Below, piece after piece: positions 37,981 to 48,036 of a DNA stretch of 64,000 nucleotides (position 1 is its first letter; each line of letters begins with the position of its first letter). The notes below the pieces were generated by a model, which did not search any database, was not told the origin of the DNA, and saw only the letters and a program-made list of their open reading frames with translations. The stretch covers positions 179,268 to 243,267 of the forward strand of contig CACMIH010000001.1 of the NCBI GenBank assembly GCA_902613755.1, in the 5' to 3' direction. The position numbers were made by a program, and so were the translations under genes. Source of the stretch: an uncultured Pelagibacteraceae bacterium. Lineage in GTDB: Bacteria > Pseudomonadota > Alphaproteobacteria > Pelagibacterales > Pelagibacteraceae.

Positions 37981-38819
37981 TACTTAGTATCCTTCCTCTT
38001 ATTTCTTCTCTTAACTATAAATTTATCAGTTCTTTTATTATCTCGAGTTTTTAAACCTTTAGCAGATTGTCCTGTAGGTGATACTGGATGTCTTCCTCCA
38101 GCAGATTTACCTTCACCACCTCCATGTGGGTGATCAACTGGGTTTTTAACAACACCTCTTGTATGAGGTCTTCTTCCCAACCATCTTGATCTACCAGCTT
38201 TTCCAATTTTAATATTTTTTTGATCTGGATTACTTAAAATTCCTATTGTAGCTAAAGCTCTTGAATCTATTTTTCTAACTTCGCCTGAAGCTAATTTAAT
38301 TAAACTATAGTTCCCATCTAGACCACTTATAGTAACTGATGAACCAGCTGCTCTAGCGATTTTTCCACCACCACCAGGCTGTATTTCAACATTATGTATA
38401 TTGATACCTACTGGTATATCTTGCAATGGCATACAATTACCTACTTTAATTTCTTTTTTAGAGCCACTTTCAACTTTATCTCCAACTTTAATTTTTTGTG
38501 GTGCTAAGAAATATGAGTAGGTACCATCCTCAAATTTAACTAACATAATGTAACATGATCTATTTGGATCATACTCAATTCTTTCAACAGTAGCTTCCAT
38601 ATCGATTTTTTTTCTATAAAAATCAACATGTCTGTACATTTTTTTATGTCCACCAGCTCTATTTATAGAGGTAATATGACCATTGTTATTTCTACCTTTC
38701 ATAGCATTTTTCGGTGAGACCAACGCTTTAAAAGGTTTGCCTTTCCATAAGCCAGATCTATCGACTAAAATCGTACCTCTTGTAGATTTTGTATATGGTT
38801 TAAAAGTTTTTAATGCCAT
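37980..38819 (-). CDS. rplB: 50S ribosomal protein L2
   Basis: Large-subunit protein next to the peptidyl transferase centre, 279 residues. [38 protein letters not shown] and the C-terminal [20 protein letters not shown] are diagnostic, the last containing the conserved His. It lies between rplW (3-base gap) and rpsS. Confidence 0.98.
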   Translation of the reverse strand: MALKTFKPYTKSTRGTILVDRSGLWKGKPFKALVSPKNAMKGRNNNGHITSINRAGGHKKMYRHVDFYRKKIDMEATVERIEYDPNRSCYIMLVKFEDGTYSYFLAPQKIKVGDKVESGSKKEIKVGNCMPLQDIPVGINIHNVEIQPGGGGKIARAAGSSVTISGLDGNYSLIKLASGEVRKIDSRALATIGILSNPDQKNIKIGKAGRSRWLGRRPHTRGVVKNPVDHPHGGGEGKSAGGRHPVSPTGQSAKGLKTRDNKRTDKFIVKRRNKRKDTK

Positions 38820-38822
38820 TTA

Positions 38823-39116
38823 TTAAATTCCTGTTGTTAGATCAATACTTTGACCTTTTTTTAATGTAATTATTGCTTTTTTATATCCTGATACTTTTAC
38901 TTTTCTTCCTCTGGTAACTTTTGTTCTGTTTTTTTTGTTTATAATATTTATTTTAGTCACATTAACTTTAAATATTTTTTCAATATTTTTTTTTAAATTT
39001 TTCTTATTTGCACCATCTGGAACTTTAAAAACAATTTTATTCAGTTCTGATAAATTAGTTGATTTCTCAGTAACTACTGGTGAAAGAATTTTGTCATATA
39101 GGTGAATTTTTTCCAT
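38823..39116 (-). CDS. rplW: 50S ribosomal protein L23
   Basis: Exit-tunnel rim protein and docking site for trigger factor and SRP, 97 residues. YDKILSPVVTEKSTNLSELN, the KKNLKKNIEKIFKVNVTKIN segment and the basic loop TKVTRGRKVKVSGYKKAI fit L23. It starts 1 base after rplD. Confidence 0.97.
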   Translation of the reverse strand: MEKIHLYDKILSPVVTEKSTNLSELNKIVFKVPDGANKKNLKKNIEKIFKVNVTKINIINKKNRTKVTRGRKVKVSGYKKAIITLKKGQSIDLTTGI

Positions 39117-39117
39117 T

Positions 39118-39741
39118 TTATGAATATCTCTTTTCTAGTTCTTTCACAGAACTTTCTGTGAAAACTACTTTTTTAAATTTAATAATGTCATAAGCGCTAA
39201 AATGATTTACATCTGTAACTTTAACATTTGGAATATTTCTTGCTGATTTTTCAATTTTTTCTTTAGAACTTTTATCTAAAATTATTAGTGAATTTGTAAT
39301 TTCAAGCTTATTAATGATTGAATTCATCTCTTTTGTTTTTTTAATTTCAGAACTAAAGTCATTTAGGATTAATAAGTTTTTATTAATATTTTTTTCTGTA
39401 ATTAATGAAGCTACGCTTTGTTTTTTTTCAGTTTTGTTTAATTTTCTTTTCTTATAAGCCAGTTCACCTTTCGGCCCGTGGGCAATACCACCACCTACAA
39501 ATATAGGAGCTTTTCTACTAGCATGCCTTGCACCACCAGTTCCTTTTTGAGCATATATTTTTGAAGTTGGTCCTTTTACTTCGTTTTGTTGTTTAGTTTT
39601 GGCATGTCTTCCTTTGTAATTAGCATTCGTTTTATAAAGAACCGCACTAACTAACTTATGATTAATTTTTGCAGAAAAAATCTTATCCAAAACTTCAATA
39701 CTATCTTTTTTTCCGTCTATGCTAATTTTATCTAATTTCAT
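39118..39741 (-). CDS. rplD: 50S ribosomal protein L4
   Basis: Exit-tunnel protein, 207 residues, and in E. coli the autogenous repressor of the S10 operon. GRHAKTKQQNEVKGPTSKIY, QKGTGGARHASRKAPIFVGG and AHGPKGELAYKKRKLNK form the tunnel loop. There is no S10-leader region in front of the first gene here, so E. coli-type control seems absent. Confidence 0.97.
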   Translation of the reverse strand: MKLDKISIDGKKDSIEVLDKIFSAKINHKLVSAVLYKTNANYKGRHAKTKQQNEVKGPTSKIYAQKGTGGARHASRKAPIFVGGGIAHGPKGELAYKKRKLNKTEKKQSVASLITEKNINKNLLILNDFSSEIKKTKEMNSIINKLEITNSLIILDKSSKEKIEKSARNIPNVKVTDVNHFSAYDIIKFKKVVFTESSVKELEKRYS

Positions 39742-40451
39742 TACTTTTTCTTTTTCTCAGGTGTTTTTTTAGCTTCTTCAGCTGCTGCTTGTTTTTCACT
39801 TATTGTCATTTTACTAATGTTTTTTACTGATTTTTTAACCATCACTTCAGAATTTTTTGAACCGGGTATTGATCCTTTCAAATAAAGAAGTTCATTTTCT
39901 ATGTCAGTTTTTATTATTTCGATATTTTGCATTGTTCTTAACTTGTCACCCATATGACCAGCCATTTTTTTACCCTTAAAAACTTTTCCTGGATCTTGGC
40001 TATGTCCTGTTGATCCATGAGCTCTATGAGAAATTGAAACACCGTGGCTGGCTCTTAAACCACCAAAATTATGTCTTTTCATAGCCCCTGCAAAACCTTT
40101 ACCTATAGTTTTTGATCTAGTATCTACAAATTTAATATCTTTGAATATTTCTAAACCAAACTCGTTTCCTTCCTTGTAAATAGATGTATCGTTTACCCTA
40201 AATTCTTTTAATTTTTTCTTAGCTTCAGTATTTTTTTTAGAAAAAACACCTTTCATAGCTTTTGTTAGTTTTGAAATTTTAATTTTTCCATATCCAAGCT
40301 GAACAGCTTTGTATCCCCTTTTTTCTTCTTCAATTACTTGAATAACTCTGGCTTTTTCAACCTTAAGCACAGTTACGGGAACTAATTGACCAGATTTATA
40401 GAATTCTCTAGTCATACCAATTTTTTTTCCTAATAAAGCTATTTCACTCAT
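39741..40451 (-). CDS. rplC: 50S ribosomal protein L3
   Basis: Assembly initiator of the large subunit, 236 residues. GKKIGMTREFYKSGQLVPVT, HNFGGLRASHGVSISHRAHG and KGKKMAGHMGDKLRTMQN are standard. A C-terminal tail of about 30 residues, rich in Ala, Glu and Lys, extends beyond the usual 209 residues. It overlaps rplD by one base. Confidence 0.98.
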   Translation of the reverse strand: MSEIALLGKKIGMTREFYKSGQLVPVTVLKVEKARVIQVIEEEKRGYKAVQLGYGKIKISKLTKAMKGVFSKKNTEAKKKLKEFRVNDTSIYKEGNEFGLEIFKDIKFVDTRSKTIGKGFAGAMKRHNFGGLRASHGVSISHRAHGSTGHSQDPGKVFKGKKMAGHMGDKLRTMQNIEIIKTDIENELLYLKGSIPGSKNSEVMVKKSVKNISKMTISEKQAAAEEAKKTPEKKKK

Positions 40452-40453
40452 AA

Positions 40454-40762
40454 TTAAATTTTTATCTCCACATCAACACCTGAGGCTAAATCTAATTTCA
40501 TCAAAGCTTCTACAGTTTGAGGTGTTGGTTCAATAATGTCTATTAATCTTTTATGTGTTCTCGATTCAAACTGCTCTCTACTTTTCTTATCTATGTGAGG
40601 TGATCTTAAAACTGTGTATCTTTCAATTCTTGTAGGTAATGGAATTGGTCCCTTAATTGTAGCTCCAGTTCTTTTTACCGTATTCACAATTTCTTCAGTG
40701 GAAGCATCTAGAACTTTATTATCATATGCTCTTAATTTAATTCTAATATTCTGTTTTTCCAT
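40454..40762 (-). CDS. rpsJ: 30S ribosomal protein S10
   Basis: Head protein and NusE antitermination factor, 102 residues. [39 protein letters not shown] and the end [13 protein letters not shown] are diagnostic. It follows fusA after 2 bases; tuf, which separates them in many bacteria, is located at 55015 instead. Confidence 0.98.
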   Translation of the reverse strand: MEKQNIRIKLRAYDNKVLDASTEEIVNTVKRTGATIKGPIPLPTRIERYTVLRSPHIDKKSREQFESRTHKRLIDIIEPTPQTVEALMKLDLASGVDVEIKI

Positions 40763-40764
40763 GG

Positions 40765-42843
40765 TTAACCTGCAATCTTCTTAGTTACTTCGTCTTGAAC
40801 ATTTTGTGGAACTTTTGAATAATGATCAAAAAACATTGAGTATTGTGCTCTTCCTTGAGACATTGATCTTAAATTATTTATATAACCAAACATATTAGCT
40901 AAAGGAACCATTGCAGTAATTACAGTTGCATTACCTCTTTGTTCTTGAGTGTTGATTTGACCCCTTCTACTGTTTAAATCTCCTATAACATCACCCATGT
41001 AATCTTCAGGAGTTACTACTTCAACTCTCATTACAGGTTCTAATAATTTTAATCCACCCTTTGTACAAGCCTCTTTAAAGCAAGCTCTGCTCGCTAACTC
41101 GAATGCTAATACACTTGAGTCAACATCATGATGTAAACCATCTAAGATAGTTACCTTGTAATCAATCATTGGAAAACCAGCTAATATTCCATTATCTGAA
41201 ACTGTTTCGATTCCTTTTTCAACACCAGGAATAAATTCTTTTGGTATTGCTCCGCCTTTAATTTTGCTCTCAACATCTCGACCTTTGCCAGGTTCTTGAG
41301 GTTCTACTAAAAGTTTAACTTTTGCAAATTGACCAGCACCACCACTTTGTTTTTTGTGAGTATATTCAACCTCTGAAGCAGCTTCTATAGTTTCTCTATA
41401 AGCAACTTGAGGAGCTCCAACGTTTGCTTCTACTTTAAATTCTCTTTTCATTCTGTCTACAATAATATCCAAGTGTAATTCACCCATTCCTTTAATAATT
41501 GTTTGTCCTGATTCCTCATCTGATGTAACTCTAAATGAAGGATCTTCCTTAGCTAACCTTCCTAAAGCTTCACCCATTTTTTCTTGGTCCGCTTTTGTTT
41601 TTGGTTCTACTGCAATTTCAATTACTGGATCAGGGAATTCCATTGGTTCAAGAAGAACAGAATTTTCTTTGTCACATAATGTGTGACCTGTAATAGTATT
41701 TTTTAATCCTGCTAAAGCTACTATGTCACCAGCATTAGCTTCTTTAATATCTTCACGAGAATTTGCATGCATTAATAGCATTCTTCCAACTCTCTCCTCT
41801 TTCTCTTTAGAAGAATTAAATACTGCCGTACCAGTTTTGATAGTACCTGAATAGATTCTAATAAAAGTTAATGAGCCAACAAATGGATCGTTAGCTACTT
41901 TAAAAGCTAAAGCAGAAAATGGAACACTGTCTTCAAATTTCATTTCCATTTCATCTTCACTACCTAATTTAGTTCCTTTAATAGAACCAATATCTACTGG
42001 ACTTGGTAAATAATTTACAACAGCATCAAGTAAGGGCTGAACACCTTTGTTTTTGAATGCTGATCCAGTTAAAACTGGCACAAAACTAAAATTAAGTGTT
42101 CCTTTTCTTATACATTTAACTAAATCTTCCTCTATAATTTCATCACCATTTAGATATGCCTCCATTAACTTTTCGTCTTGTTCAACTGCTGTTTCAACTA
42201 ATTCTGTTCTATATTTTTCTGAAATTTCTTTTAAGTCTTCTGGAATTTCTTTATATTCCCATTCAGCTCCTAGTGCCTCATTTTTCCAAACTTGAGCTTT
42301 CATTTTAACAAGATCAACTACACCGGATAAGGAAGCTTCAACGCCTATAGGTACTTGCATCACCAAAGGTTTTGCGCCCAACCTATCTCTAATCATATCT
42401 ACACATCTAAAGAAATCAGCACCAGTTCTATCTAATTTGTTAACAAAACAAATTCTTGGCACTTTATACTTATCTGCTTGTCTCCATACAGTTTCTGATT
42501 GAGGTTCTACACCTGCAACACCATCAAAAACAGCAACAGCACCATCCAAAACTTTCAAAGATCTTTCTACTTCAATAGTAAAATCTACGTGACCAGGCGT
42601 GTCTATAATATTAATTCTATGATCATTCCAAAAACAAGTAGTAGCCGCAGATGTAATTGTAATTCCTCTTTCTTGTTCTTGCTCCATCCAATCCATTGTT
42701 GCTGCACCATCGTGCACTTCGCCAATTTTGTGACTCTTACCTGTATAGTAAAGAACTCTTTCAGTAGTGGTTGTTTTACCAGCATCTATATGGGCCATGA
42801 TCCCAATATTTCTATATTTATCTAATGTATGAGTTCTAGCCAT
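40765..42843 (-). CDS. fusA: Elongation factor G
   Basis: Translocation GTPase, 692 residues. The GTP site shows [15 protein letters not shown] (about 16-30), DTPGHVDF and [10 protein letters not shown], and the effector region has [12 protein letters not shown]. Domains II to V follow, with the domain IV tip region [20 protein letters not shown] and the C-terminal [10 protein letters not shown]. It is between rpsG (6-base gap) and rpsJ in a merged str/S10 run. Confidence 0.98.
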   Translation of the reverse strand: MARTHTLDKYRNIGIMAHIDAGKTTTTERVLYYTGKSHKIGEVHDGAATMDWMEQEQERGITITSAATTCFWNDHRINIIDTPGHVDFTIEVERSLKVLDGAVAVFDGVAGVEPQSETVWRQADKYKVPRICFVNKLDRTGADFFRCVDMIRDRLGAKPLVMQVPIGVEASLSGVVDLVKMKAQVWKNEALGAEWEYKEIPEDLKEISEKYRTELVETAVEQDEKLMEAYLNGDEIIEEDLVKCIRKGTLNFSFVPVLTGSAFKNKGVQPLLDAVVNYLPSPVDIGSIKGTKLGSEDEMEMKFEDSVPFSALAFKVANDPFVGSLTFIRIYSGTIKTGTAVFNSSKEKEERVGRMLLMHANSREDIKEANAGDIVALAGLKNTITGHTLCDKENSVLLEPMEFPDPVIEIAVEPKTKADQEKMGEALGRLAKEDPSFRVTSDEESGQTIIKGMGELHLDIIVDRMKREFKVEANVGAPQVAYRETIEAASEVEYTHKKQSGGAGQFAKVKLLVEPQEPGKGRDVESKIKGGAIPKEFIPGVEKGIETVSDNGILAGFPMIDYKVTILDGLHHDVDSSVLAFELASRACFKEACTKGGLKLLEPVMRVEVVTPEDYMGDVIGDLNSRRGQINTQEQRGNATVITAMVPLANMFGYINNLRSMSQGRAQYSMFFDHYSKVPQNVQDEVTKKIAG

Positions 42844-42849
42844 AATTAA

Positions 42850-43320
42850 TTACCATCTAAAATGTGCAAATGCCTTGTTAGACTCTGCCATCTTATGAAC
42901 ATCCTCTCTTTTTTTAACTGCAGCTCCTTTTTTTTCATAAGCATCGTAAAGCTCATTAAAAATTTTATCTGCCATGTGTTTATCTTTTCTTTTTCTTGCT
43001 GACTCAACTAACCATCTGATAGCTAGAGCTTGTGCTCTTTTACTTTTTACCTCAACAGGAACTTGATAAGTCGCACCTCCAACTCTTCTAGATCTAACTT
43101 CTACTGTTGGTTTGATATTGTTAATTGCTTCATTGAAAATGTTAATCGGTTCATCTTTTGTTTTTGTTTTAATTTTATCGATAGCGTCATAAACTATTTT
43201 AGCAGCTATTCCTCTTTTACCGTCATACATGATGTTGTTGATTAATTTTGGAATGATAGTTGATTTAAATTTTGGATCGGGAACTACATTTTTTTTTGGT
43301 TGAGTTTTTTTTCTAGACAT
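42850..43320 (-). CDS. rpsG: 30S ribosomal protein S7
   Basis: Head-organising 16S rRNA-binding protein, 156 residues. MYDGKRGIAAKIVYDAIDKI, NIKPTVEVRSRRVGGATYQV and EVKSKRAQALAIRWLVESAR are typical. It overlaps rpsL by one base, so the rpsL-rpsG spacer that carries the S7 repressor site in E. coli is missing. Confidence 0.98.
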   Translation of the reverse strand: MSRKKTQPKKNVVPDPKFKSTIIPKLINNIMYDGKRGIAAKIVYDAIDKIKTKTKDEPINIFNEAINNIKPTVEVRSRRVGGATYQVPVEVKSKRAQALAIRWLVESARKRKDKHMADKIFNELYDAYEKKGAAVKKREDVHKMAESNKAFAHFRW

Positions 43321-43691
43321 TATTTACCTTTTTTAGTTCCGTATAAAGATCTTCTTTTTTTTCTGTTTGCAACACCTTGAGTATCTAGATTACCTCTTAG
43401 AATATGATAACGAACACCTGGTAAATCCTTTACCCTTCCACCTCTAATCAGTACTACTGAGTGTTCTTGAAGGTTGTGACCTTCACCAGGAATGTAAGCT
43501 GTAACTTCAAATCCATTTGACAATCTTACCCTAGCAACTTTTCTTAATGCAGAATTAGGTTTCTTAGGAGTTGTTGTGTAAACTTTTACACAAACTCCTC
43601 TCTTTAGAGGTTGTTTTTGTAAGGCAGGAACTTTATTCCTTGCTGCTGGTTTAACTCTTTTTTTTCTTAACAACTGATTAATAGTTGGCAT
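43320..43691 (-). CDS. rpsL: 30S ribosomal protein S12
   Basis: Decoding-centre protein, 123 residues, target of streptomycin-resistance mutations. [40 protein letters not shown] and the second conserved loop [17 protein letters not shown] are intact, with the wild-type Lys residues in TPKKPNS and at RVKDLPG. It starts after a 166-base gap following rpoC that holds a promoter-like sequence and two hairpins. Confidence 0.98.
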   Translation of the reverse strand: MPTINQLLRKKRVKPAARNKVPALQKQPLKRGVCVKVYTTTPKKPNSALRKVARVRLSNGFEVTAYIPGEGHNLQEHSVVLIRGGRVKDLPGVRYHILRGNLDTQGVANRKKRRSLYGTKKGK

Positions 43692-43725
43692 AAATTTTTT
43701 AAATTAATTAATTGATTTTTAGATG

Positions 43726-43778
43726 AAAATAACTGACAGGTTATTTTGTGGCAGCGTTTAGTACCGTCAGAAGTACTA
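43726..43778 (-). ncRNA. Possible structured rpsL leader RNA: two hairpins with complementary loops
   Basis: The complement strand between rpoC and rpsL holds hairpin A, TAGTAC (43778-43773)/GTACTA (43764-43759) with the 8-base loop TTCTGACG. Hairpin B is AAAATAAC (43747-43740)/GTTATTTT (43733-43726) with the loop CTGTCA. TGAC in loop A is complementary to GTCA in loop B, so a kissing contact is possible. No known ribosomal leader class was recognised. Expression control of rpsL-rpsG-fusA is a guess from position. Confidence 0.4.
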
Positions 43779-43800
43779 CATTCCAACCAAAAACATCGCC

Positions 43801-43828
43801 AAATTACTTATTAATAGCCCTTTGTCAA
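43801..43828 (-). promoter_or_regulatory. Candidate promoter of the str genes (rpsL onward)
   Basis: The complement contains a perfect -35 hexamer TTGACA (43828-43823). A weaker -10-like TAATTT (43806-43801) follows after 16 bases. It lies 30 bases after the rpoC stop and would give a leader of about 100 bases before rpsL, containing the two hairpins at 43726-43778. Confidence 0.45.
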
Positions 43829-43857
43829 ACTAAAACTGCAATTTTTAAGCGATTTTT

Positions 43858-46800
43858 TTACTGATTTGCTTGTGTTTCTTCAGGTTCTGTAGCTTCTATT
43901 TTGTCTTGCTCCTCTAAGAAATCATTATCATCCTCTAGAGCTTTGTTGTTCCATCTATTTTTAATATTACCAGTACCTGCAGGAACTAATCTTCCAACAA
44001 TTACATTCTCTTTTAGACCACTTAAAGGATCAATTTTTCCTTTAATTGCTGCATCTGTTAGCACTCTTGTTGTTTCCTGGAACGATGCTGCTGATATAAA
44101 CGACTCAGTTTGAAGTGAAGCTTTAGTGATACCCATTAAAACCCTTTCACTAACTGCCGGTGTTTTACCCTCTGCAACTAATTTTTCATTAGTATTATCA
44201 AACTTAATTCTATCAACCACTTCACCAGGTAAATAACTTGAATCACCAGATACTTTAACTTCTACCTTTTTAAGCATTTGTCTTAAAATAGTTTCGATAT
44301 GCTTATCATTAATTATTACACCTTGTAATCTATAAACTTCTTGAACTTGGTTAACAAAATATTCTGTTAATTCTTTAATGCCTAAAATTCTTAAAATATC
44401 ATGTGGTAATGGTTGACCATCCAGAAGATATTCTCCTTTTTGAATTTTTTCACCAGGGTTGAAATTGATATGTTTACCTTTTGGTATTAAATAATTTGAA
44501 GGTTCTGATCCATCTTCAGGAACAATAGATACTCTTTGTTTGCCTCTTACCTCTTTACCAAAAACAACACTACCATCATTTTCAGCAATTATTGCACTGT
44601 CTTTAGCTTTTCTAGCTTCAAATAACTCAGCAACTCTTGGAAGACCTCCAGTAATATCTTTTGTTTTTGTAGTTTCCTTGGGTAATCTTGCAATTACGTC
44701 ACCTGCATAAACTTTTTGACCGTCTTTAATTGATAAAATCGAATCTGGTACTAAATAATATCTAGCTTCATTATCATCAGCTTTTTTAATTACATTTCCT
44801 TTTTCATCTCTAAGTGTAATTCTAGGTTTTAAATCAGTGCTTTTTGATTGACCTCTCCAATCAATTACTGATTTAGATGAAATTCCTGTTGCATCGTCAG
44901 TAGTTTCTTGAATTGAAACACCGTCAATTAGATCTACATAACTAGCTGTACCACTTTTCTCTGCTATAACTGGTGTTGTGTAAGGATCCCATTCACATAT
45001 TTTAGTATTCGCTTTTACTTTATCACCGTTATTAAAAAATAATCTTGATCCATATGCAACTTTATAAACTGCAATTTGAACTCCATTATCATCCTCAATT
45101 GAAAGCTGAGTATTTCTACCCATTACAATTAAATTCTTTTTAGAATCCTCTAATATATTTGAGTTTATAATTTTTAATGTTCCTTCATTTTTAGTTACAA
45201 TTTGTGAGTCCTGTTTAACAGAAGCAGTTCCACCTACGTGGAAAGTTCTCATTGTTAACTGTGTTCCTGGTTCCCCGATTGACTGTGCAGAAATCATTCC
45301 AATAGCTTCACCAACATGAACCATTTTACCTCTAGATAAATCTCTTCCATAGGAAGTAGCACAAACACCTTCTTTTGAACCACAAGTCATTACTGAGTAA
45401 ACTTTTATTGATTTTACCCCTGCAGCATCAATTTTATCGCATCCAGCCTCATCGATCATGGTTTGTTTTTTGATTATTACTTCACCAGTTAAAGGATGTT
45501 TAACCTCATCAAATGTAACCCTGCCTAGCGCTCTTTCAGAAAGGCTAACTACTACATTACCACCTTCTAAAATTTCAGAAAGTTCAATAAATCCTGGGTT
45601 TTTACAGTCACAAACTTTTTTGGTGACAGTTAAATCTTGCGCTACATCACAAAGTCTTCTCGTTAAATATCCAGAACTAGCTGTTTTAAGCGCTGTATCT
45701 GCTAACCCTTTTCTAGCCCCGTGTGTTGAGTTAAAATACTCCAAAGCAGTTAATCCCTCTTTAAAGTTTGAGATAATCGGACTTTCAATAATTTCACCTG
45801 AAGGCTTAGCAATCAAACCTCTCATACCAGCTAATTGTTTCATTTGAGCAGCAGATCCTCTAGCTCCACTGTCAGCCATCATAAATACAGAATTTATTTT
45901 CAATCCTTCATCAGTTTTTTCTGTAGCTGAAATTCCTTTCATCATTTCTCCAGCAACTTTATCTGTACACTTAGACCAAGCATCAACAACCTTGTTATAT
46001 TTTTCACCTCTTGTAATTAAACCTTCAGCATATTGAGTTTCATAATCTGCAATTAACTTCTTAGTATCATCAATTAATTGAGTTTTATTTTCAGGGATTA
46101 CAAGATCGTCTTTTCCAAATGAAATTCCTGCTTTAAATGCGTGTTTAAATCCTAAATCTTTAAGCTTGTCACAGAAAATTACCGTTGTTTTTTGGCCACA
46201 AAATCTAAATACAACATCAATTATTTCTGAAACTACTTTTTTAGGTAATAATCTATCTACTAAAGAAAATTTAATGTTGCTGTTTTTAGGTAATAAATTT
46301 GCTAATAAAAATCTTCCAGCTGTAGAAGTGTATTTTTCCATTTTTTTATTACCTCTATCATCTACAGTCTCGTATCTTGAAATGATAGTGCTATGTACAT
46401 TTATTTGACCGGATGATAATGCAAATTCAATTTGATCTGAATTTGTAAAGTATCCAGCTGGTTTATCATATATAGGCTCTTGTGAAAGATAGTAAATTCC
46501 TAAAATCATATCCTGACTTGGAACGATAATTGGTTTACCATTTGATGGAGAAAGAATATTATTTGTAGATAACATTAAAATTCTTGCTTCTAACTGAGCT
46601 TCTAAACTTAAAGGTACGTGAACTGCCATTTGGTCACCATCGAAGTCTGCGTTAAATGCTGCACAAGTTAAAGGGTGTAATTCAATTGCATCACCTTCAA
46701 TTAATTTTGGCTCAAATGCTTGAACTCCAAGTCTATGAAGTGTTGGCGCTCTATTTAATAGAACAGGATGCTCTCTAACAATTAATTCTAAAGCATCCCA

Positions 46801-48036
46801 AACTGCATTAGTTTCTTTTTCAACTAATTTTTTAGCTTGTTTAATTGTTGAAGCTAAACCTAATTTATTTAATCTTGCATATAAAAATGGTTTAAATAAT
46901 TCTAAAGCCATTTTTTTGGGTAAACCACATTCATGAAGTTTCAAATCTGGACCTACAACAATTACTGATCTTCCTGAATAGTCAACTCTTTTACCTAATA
47001 AATTTTGTCTAAATCTTCCTTGCTTACCTTTTAACATTTCAGCAAGAGATTTAAGTGGTCGCTTACCTGTGCCTGTAATTACTCTGCCTCTTCTTCCGTT
47101 ATCAAAAAGAGCATCAACAGACTCTTGCAGCATCCTTTTTTCATTTCTAACAATGATATCTGGAGCTTTAAGATCCATTAATCTTTTTAATCTATTATTT
47201 CTGTTAATTACTCTTCTGTATAAATCGTTAAGATCTGAAGTAGCAAATCTTCCACCATCTAATGGGACCAAAGGTCTTAATTCGGGTGGTATAACTGGAA
47301 CCACAGTCATAATCATCCATTCAGGTTTTTGACCTGTGTCAATAAACGACTCTATTAATTTTAATCTTTTAATTGCTCTTTCTTCGTTAACTTTTGATTT
47401 GGTTTCTTTAATAAAGCTAACAAGATTTTTTCTCTCTAATTCTAAATCTAAATTTTTCAGCATCTCTAGAACGGCTTCTGCTCCAATTCCTGCTGTAAAG
47501 CTCTCTTCACCAAATTCGTCTTGATATTTTGCTAATTCTTCTTCATTTAAAAGTTGATTTTTTTGTAAACCAGTTAAACCAGGTTCTATTACTATAAAGT
47601 TTTCAAAATAAAGGACTCTCTCTATTTCCTTTAATTTCATGTCTACTGCTAAGGCAATTCTGCTTGGAAGAGACTTCAAGAACCAAATATGTGCTACCGG
47701 TGTAGCAAGATTAATGTGCCCCATTCTTTCTCTTCTCACATTTGATTTTGTAACCTCAACACCACATTTCTCACATATAATCCCTCTAAATTTCATTCGT
47801 TTATACTTACCGCATAAACACTCATAATCTTTTATTGGTCCAAAAATCCTTGCACAGAACAAACCGTCTTTTTCAGGTCTAAATGTTCTATAATTAATTG
47901 TTTCAGGTTTTTTAATTTCACCAAATGTCCATGATTTTATCTTCTCTGGACTAGCAAGTGATATTTTAATGCTATTAAAATTTTGAGCTTCTGAAATTTC
48001 GCTGCCCTTAAAAAGATCTGTTAATTCTTTTTTCAT
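43858..48036 (-). CDS. rpoC: DNA-directed RNA polymerase beta' subunit
   Basis: Catalytic subunit, 1392 residues. Visible are the first zinc site [20 protein letters not shown], the lid/rudder region, the active-site Mg loop [12 protein letters not shown], the bridge helix and trigger loop region ([19 protein letters not shown] [10 protein letters not shown] and [12 protein letters not shown]), and the second four-cysteine zinc site with CDC near 820-900. The ATG overlaps the rpoB stop by one base. The stop is followed by the rpsL leader region. Normal alphaproteobacterial length. Confidence 0.99.
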   Translation of the reverse strand: MKKELTDLFKGSEISEAQNFNSIKISLASPEKIKSWTFGEIKKPETINYRTFRPEKDGLFCARIFGPIKDYECLCGKYKRMKFRGIICEKCGVEVTKSNVRRERMGHINLATPVAHIWFLKSLPSRIALAVDMKLKEIERVLYFENFIVIEPGLTGLQKNQLLNEEELAKYQDEFGEESFTAGIGAEAVLEMLKNLDLELERKNLVSFIKETKSKVNEERAIKRLKLIESFIDTGQKPEWMIMTVVPVIPPELRPLVPLDGGRFATSDLNDLYRRVINRNNRLKRLMDLKAPDIIVRNEKRMLQESVDALFDNGRRGRVITGTGKRPLKSLAEMLKGKQGRFRQNLLGKRVDYSGRSVIVVGPDLKLHECGLPKKMALELFKPFLYARLNKLGLASTIKQAKKLVEKETNAVWDALELIVREHPVLLNRAPTLHRLGVQAFEPKLIEGDAIELHPLTCAAFNADFDGDQMAVHVPLSLEAQLEARILMLSTNNILSPSNGKPIIVPSQDMILGIYYLSQEPIYDKPAGYFTNSDQIEFALSSGQINVHSTIISRYETVDDRGNKKMEKYTSTAGRFLLANLLPKNSNIKFSLVDRLLPKKVVSEIIDVVFRFCGQKTTVIFCDKLKDLGFKHAFKAGISFGKDDLVIPENKTQLIDDTKKLIADYETQYAEGLITRGEKYNKVVDAWSKCTDKVAGEMMKGISATEKTDEGLKINSVFMMADSGARGSAAQMKQLAGMRGLIAKPSGEIIESPIISNFKEGLTALEYFNSTHGARKGLADTALKTASSGYLTRRLCDVAQDLTVTKKVCDCKNPGFIELSEILEGGNVVVSLSERALGRVTFDEVKHPLTGEVIIKKQTMIDEAGCDKIDAAGVKSIKVYSVMTCGSKEGVCATSYGRDLSRGKMVHVGEAIGMISAQSIGEPGTQLTMRTFHVGGTASVKQDSQIVTKNEGTLKIINSNILEDSKKNLIVMGRNTQLSIEDDNGVQIAVYKVAYGSRLFFNNGDKVKANTKICEWDPYTTPVIAEKSGTASYVDLIDGVSIQETTDDATGISSKSVIDWRGQSKSTDLKPRITLRDEKGNVIKKADDNEARYYLVPDSILSIKDGQKVYAGDVIARLPKETTKTKDITGGLPRVAELFEARKAKDSAIIAENDGSVVFGKEVRGKQRVSIVPEDGSEPSNYLIPKGKHINFNPGEKIQKGEYLLDGQPLPHDILRILGIKELTEYFVNQVQEVYRLQGVIINDKHIETILRQMLKKVEVKVSGDSSYLPGEVVDRIKFDNTNEKLVAEGKTPAVSERVLMGITKASLQTESFISAASFQETTRVLTDAAIKGKIDPLSGLKENVIVGRLVPAGTGNIKNRWNNKALEDDNDFLEEQDKIEATEPEETQANQ

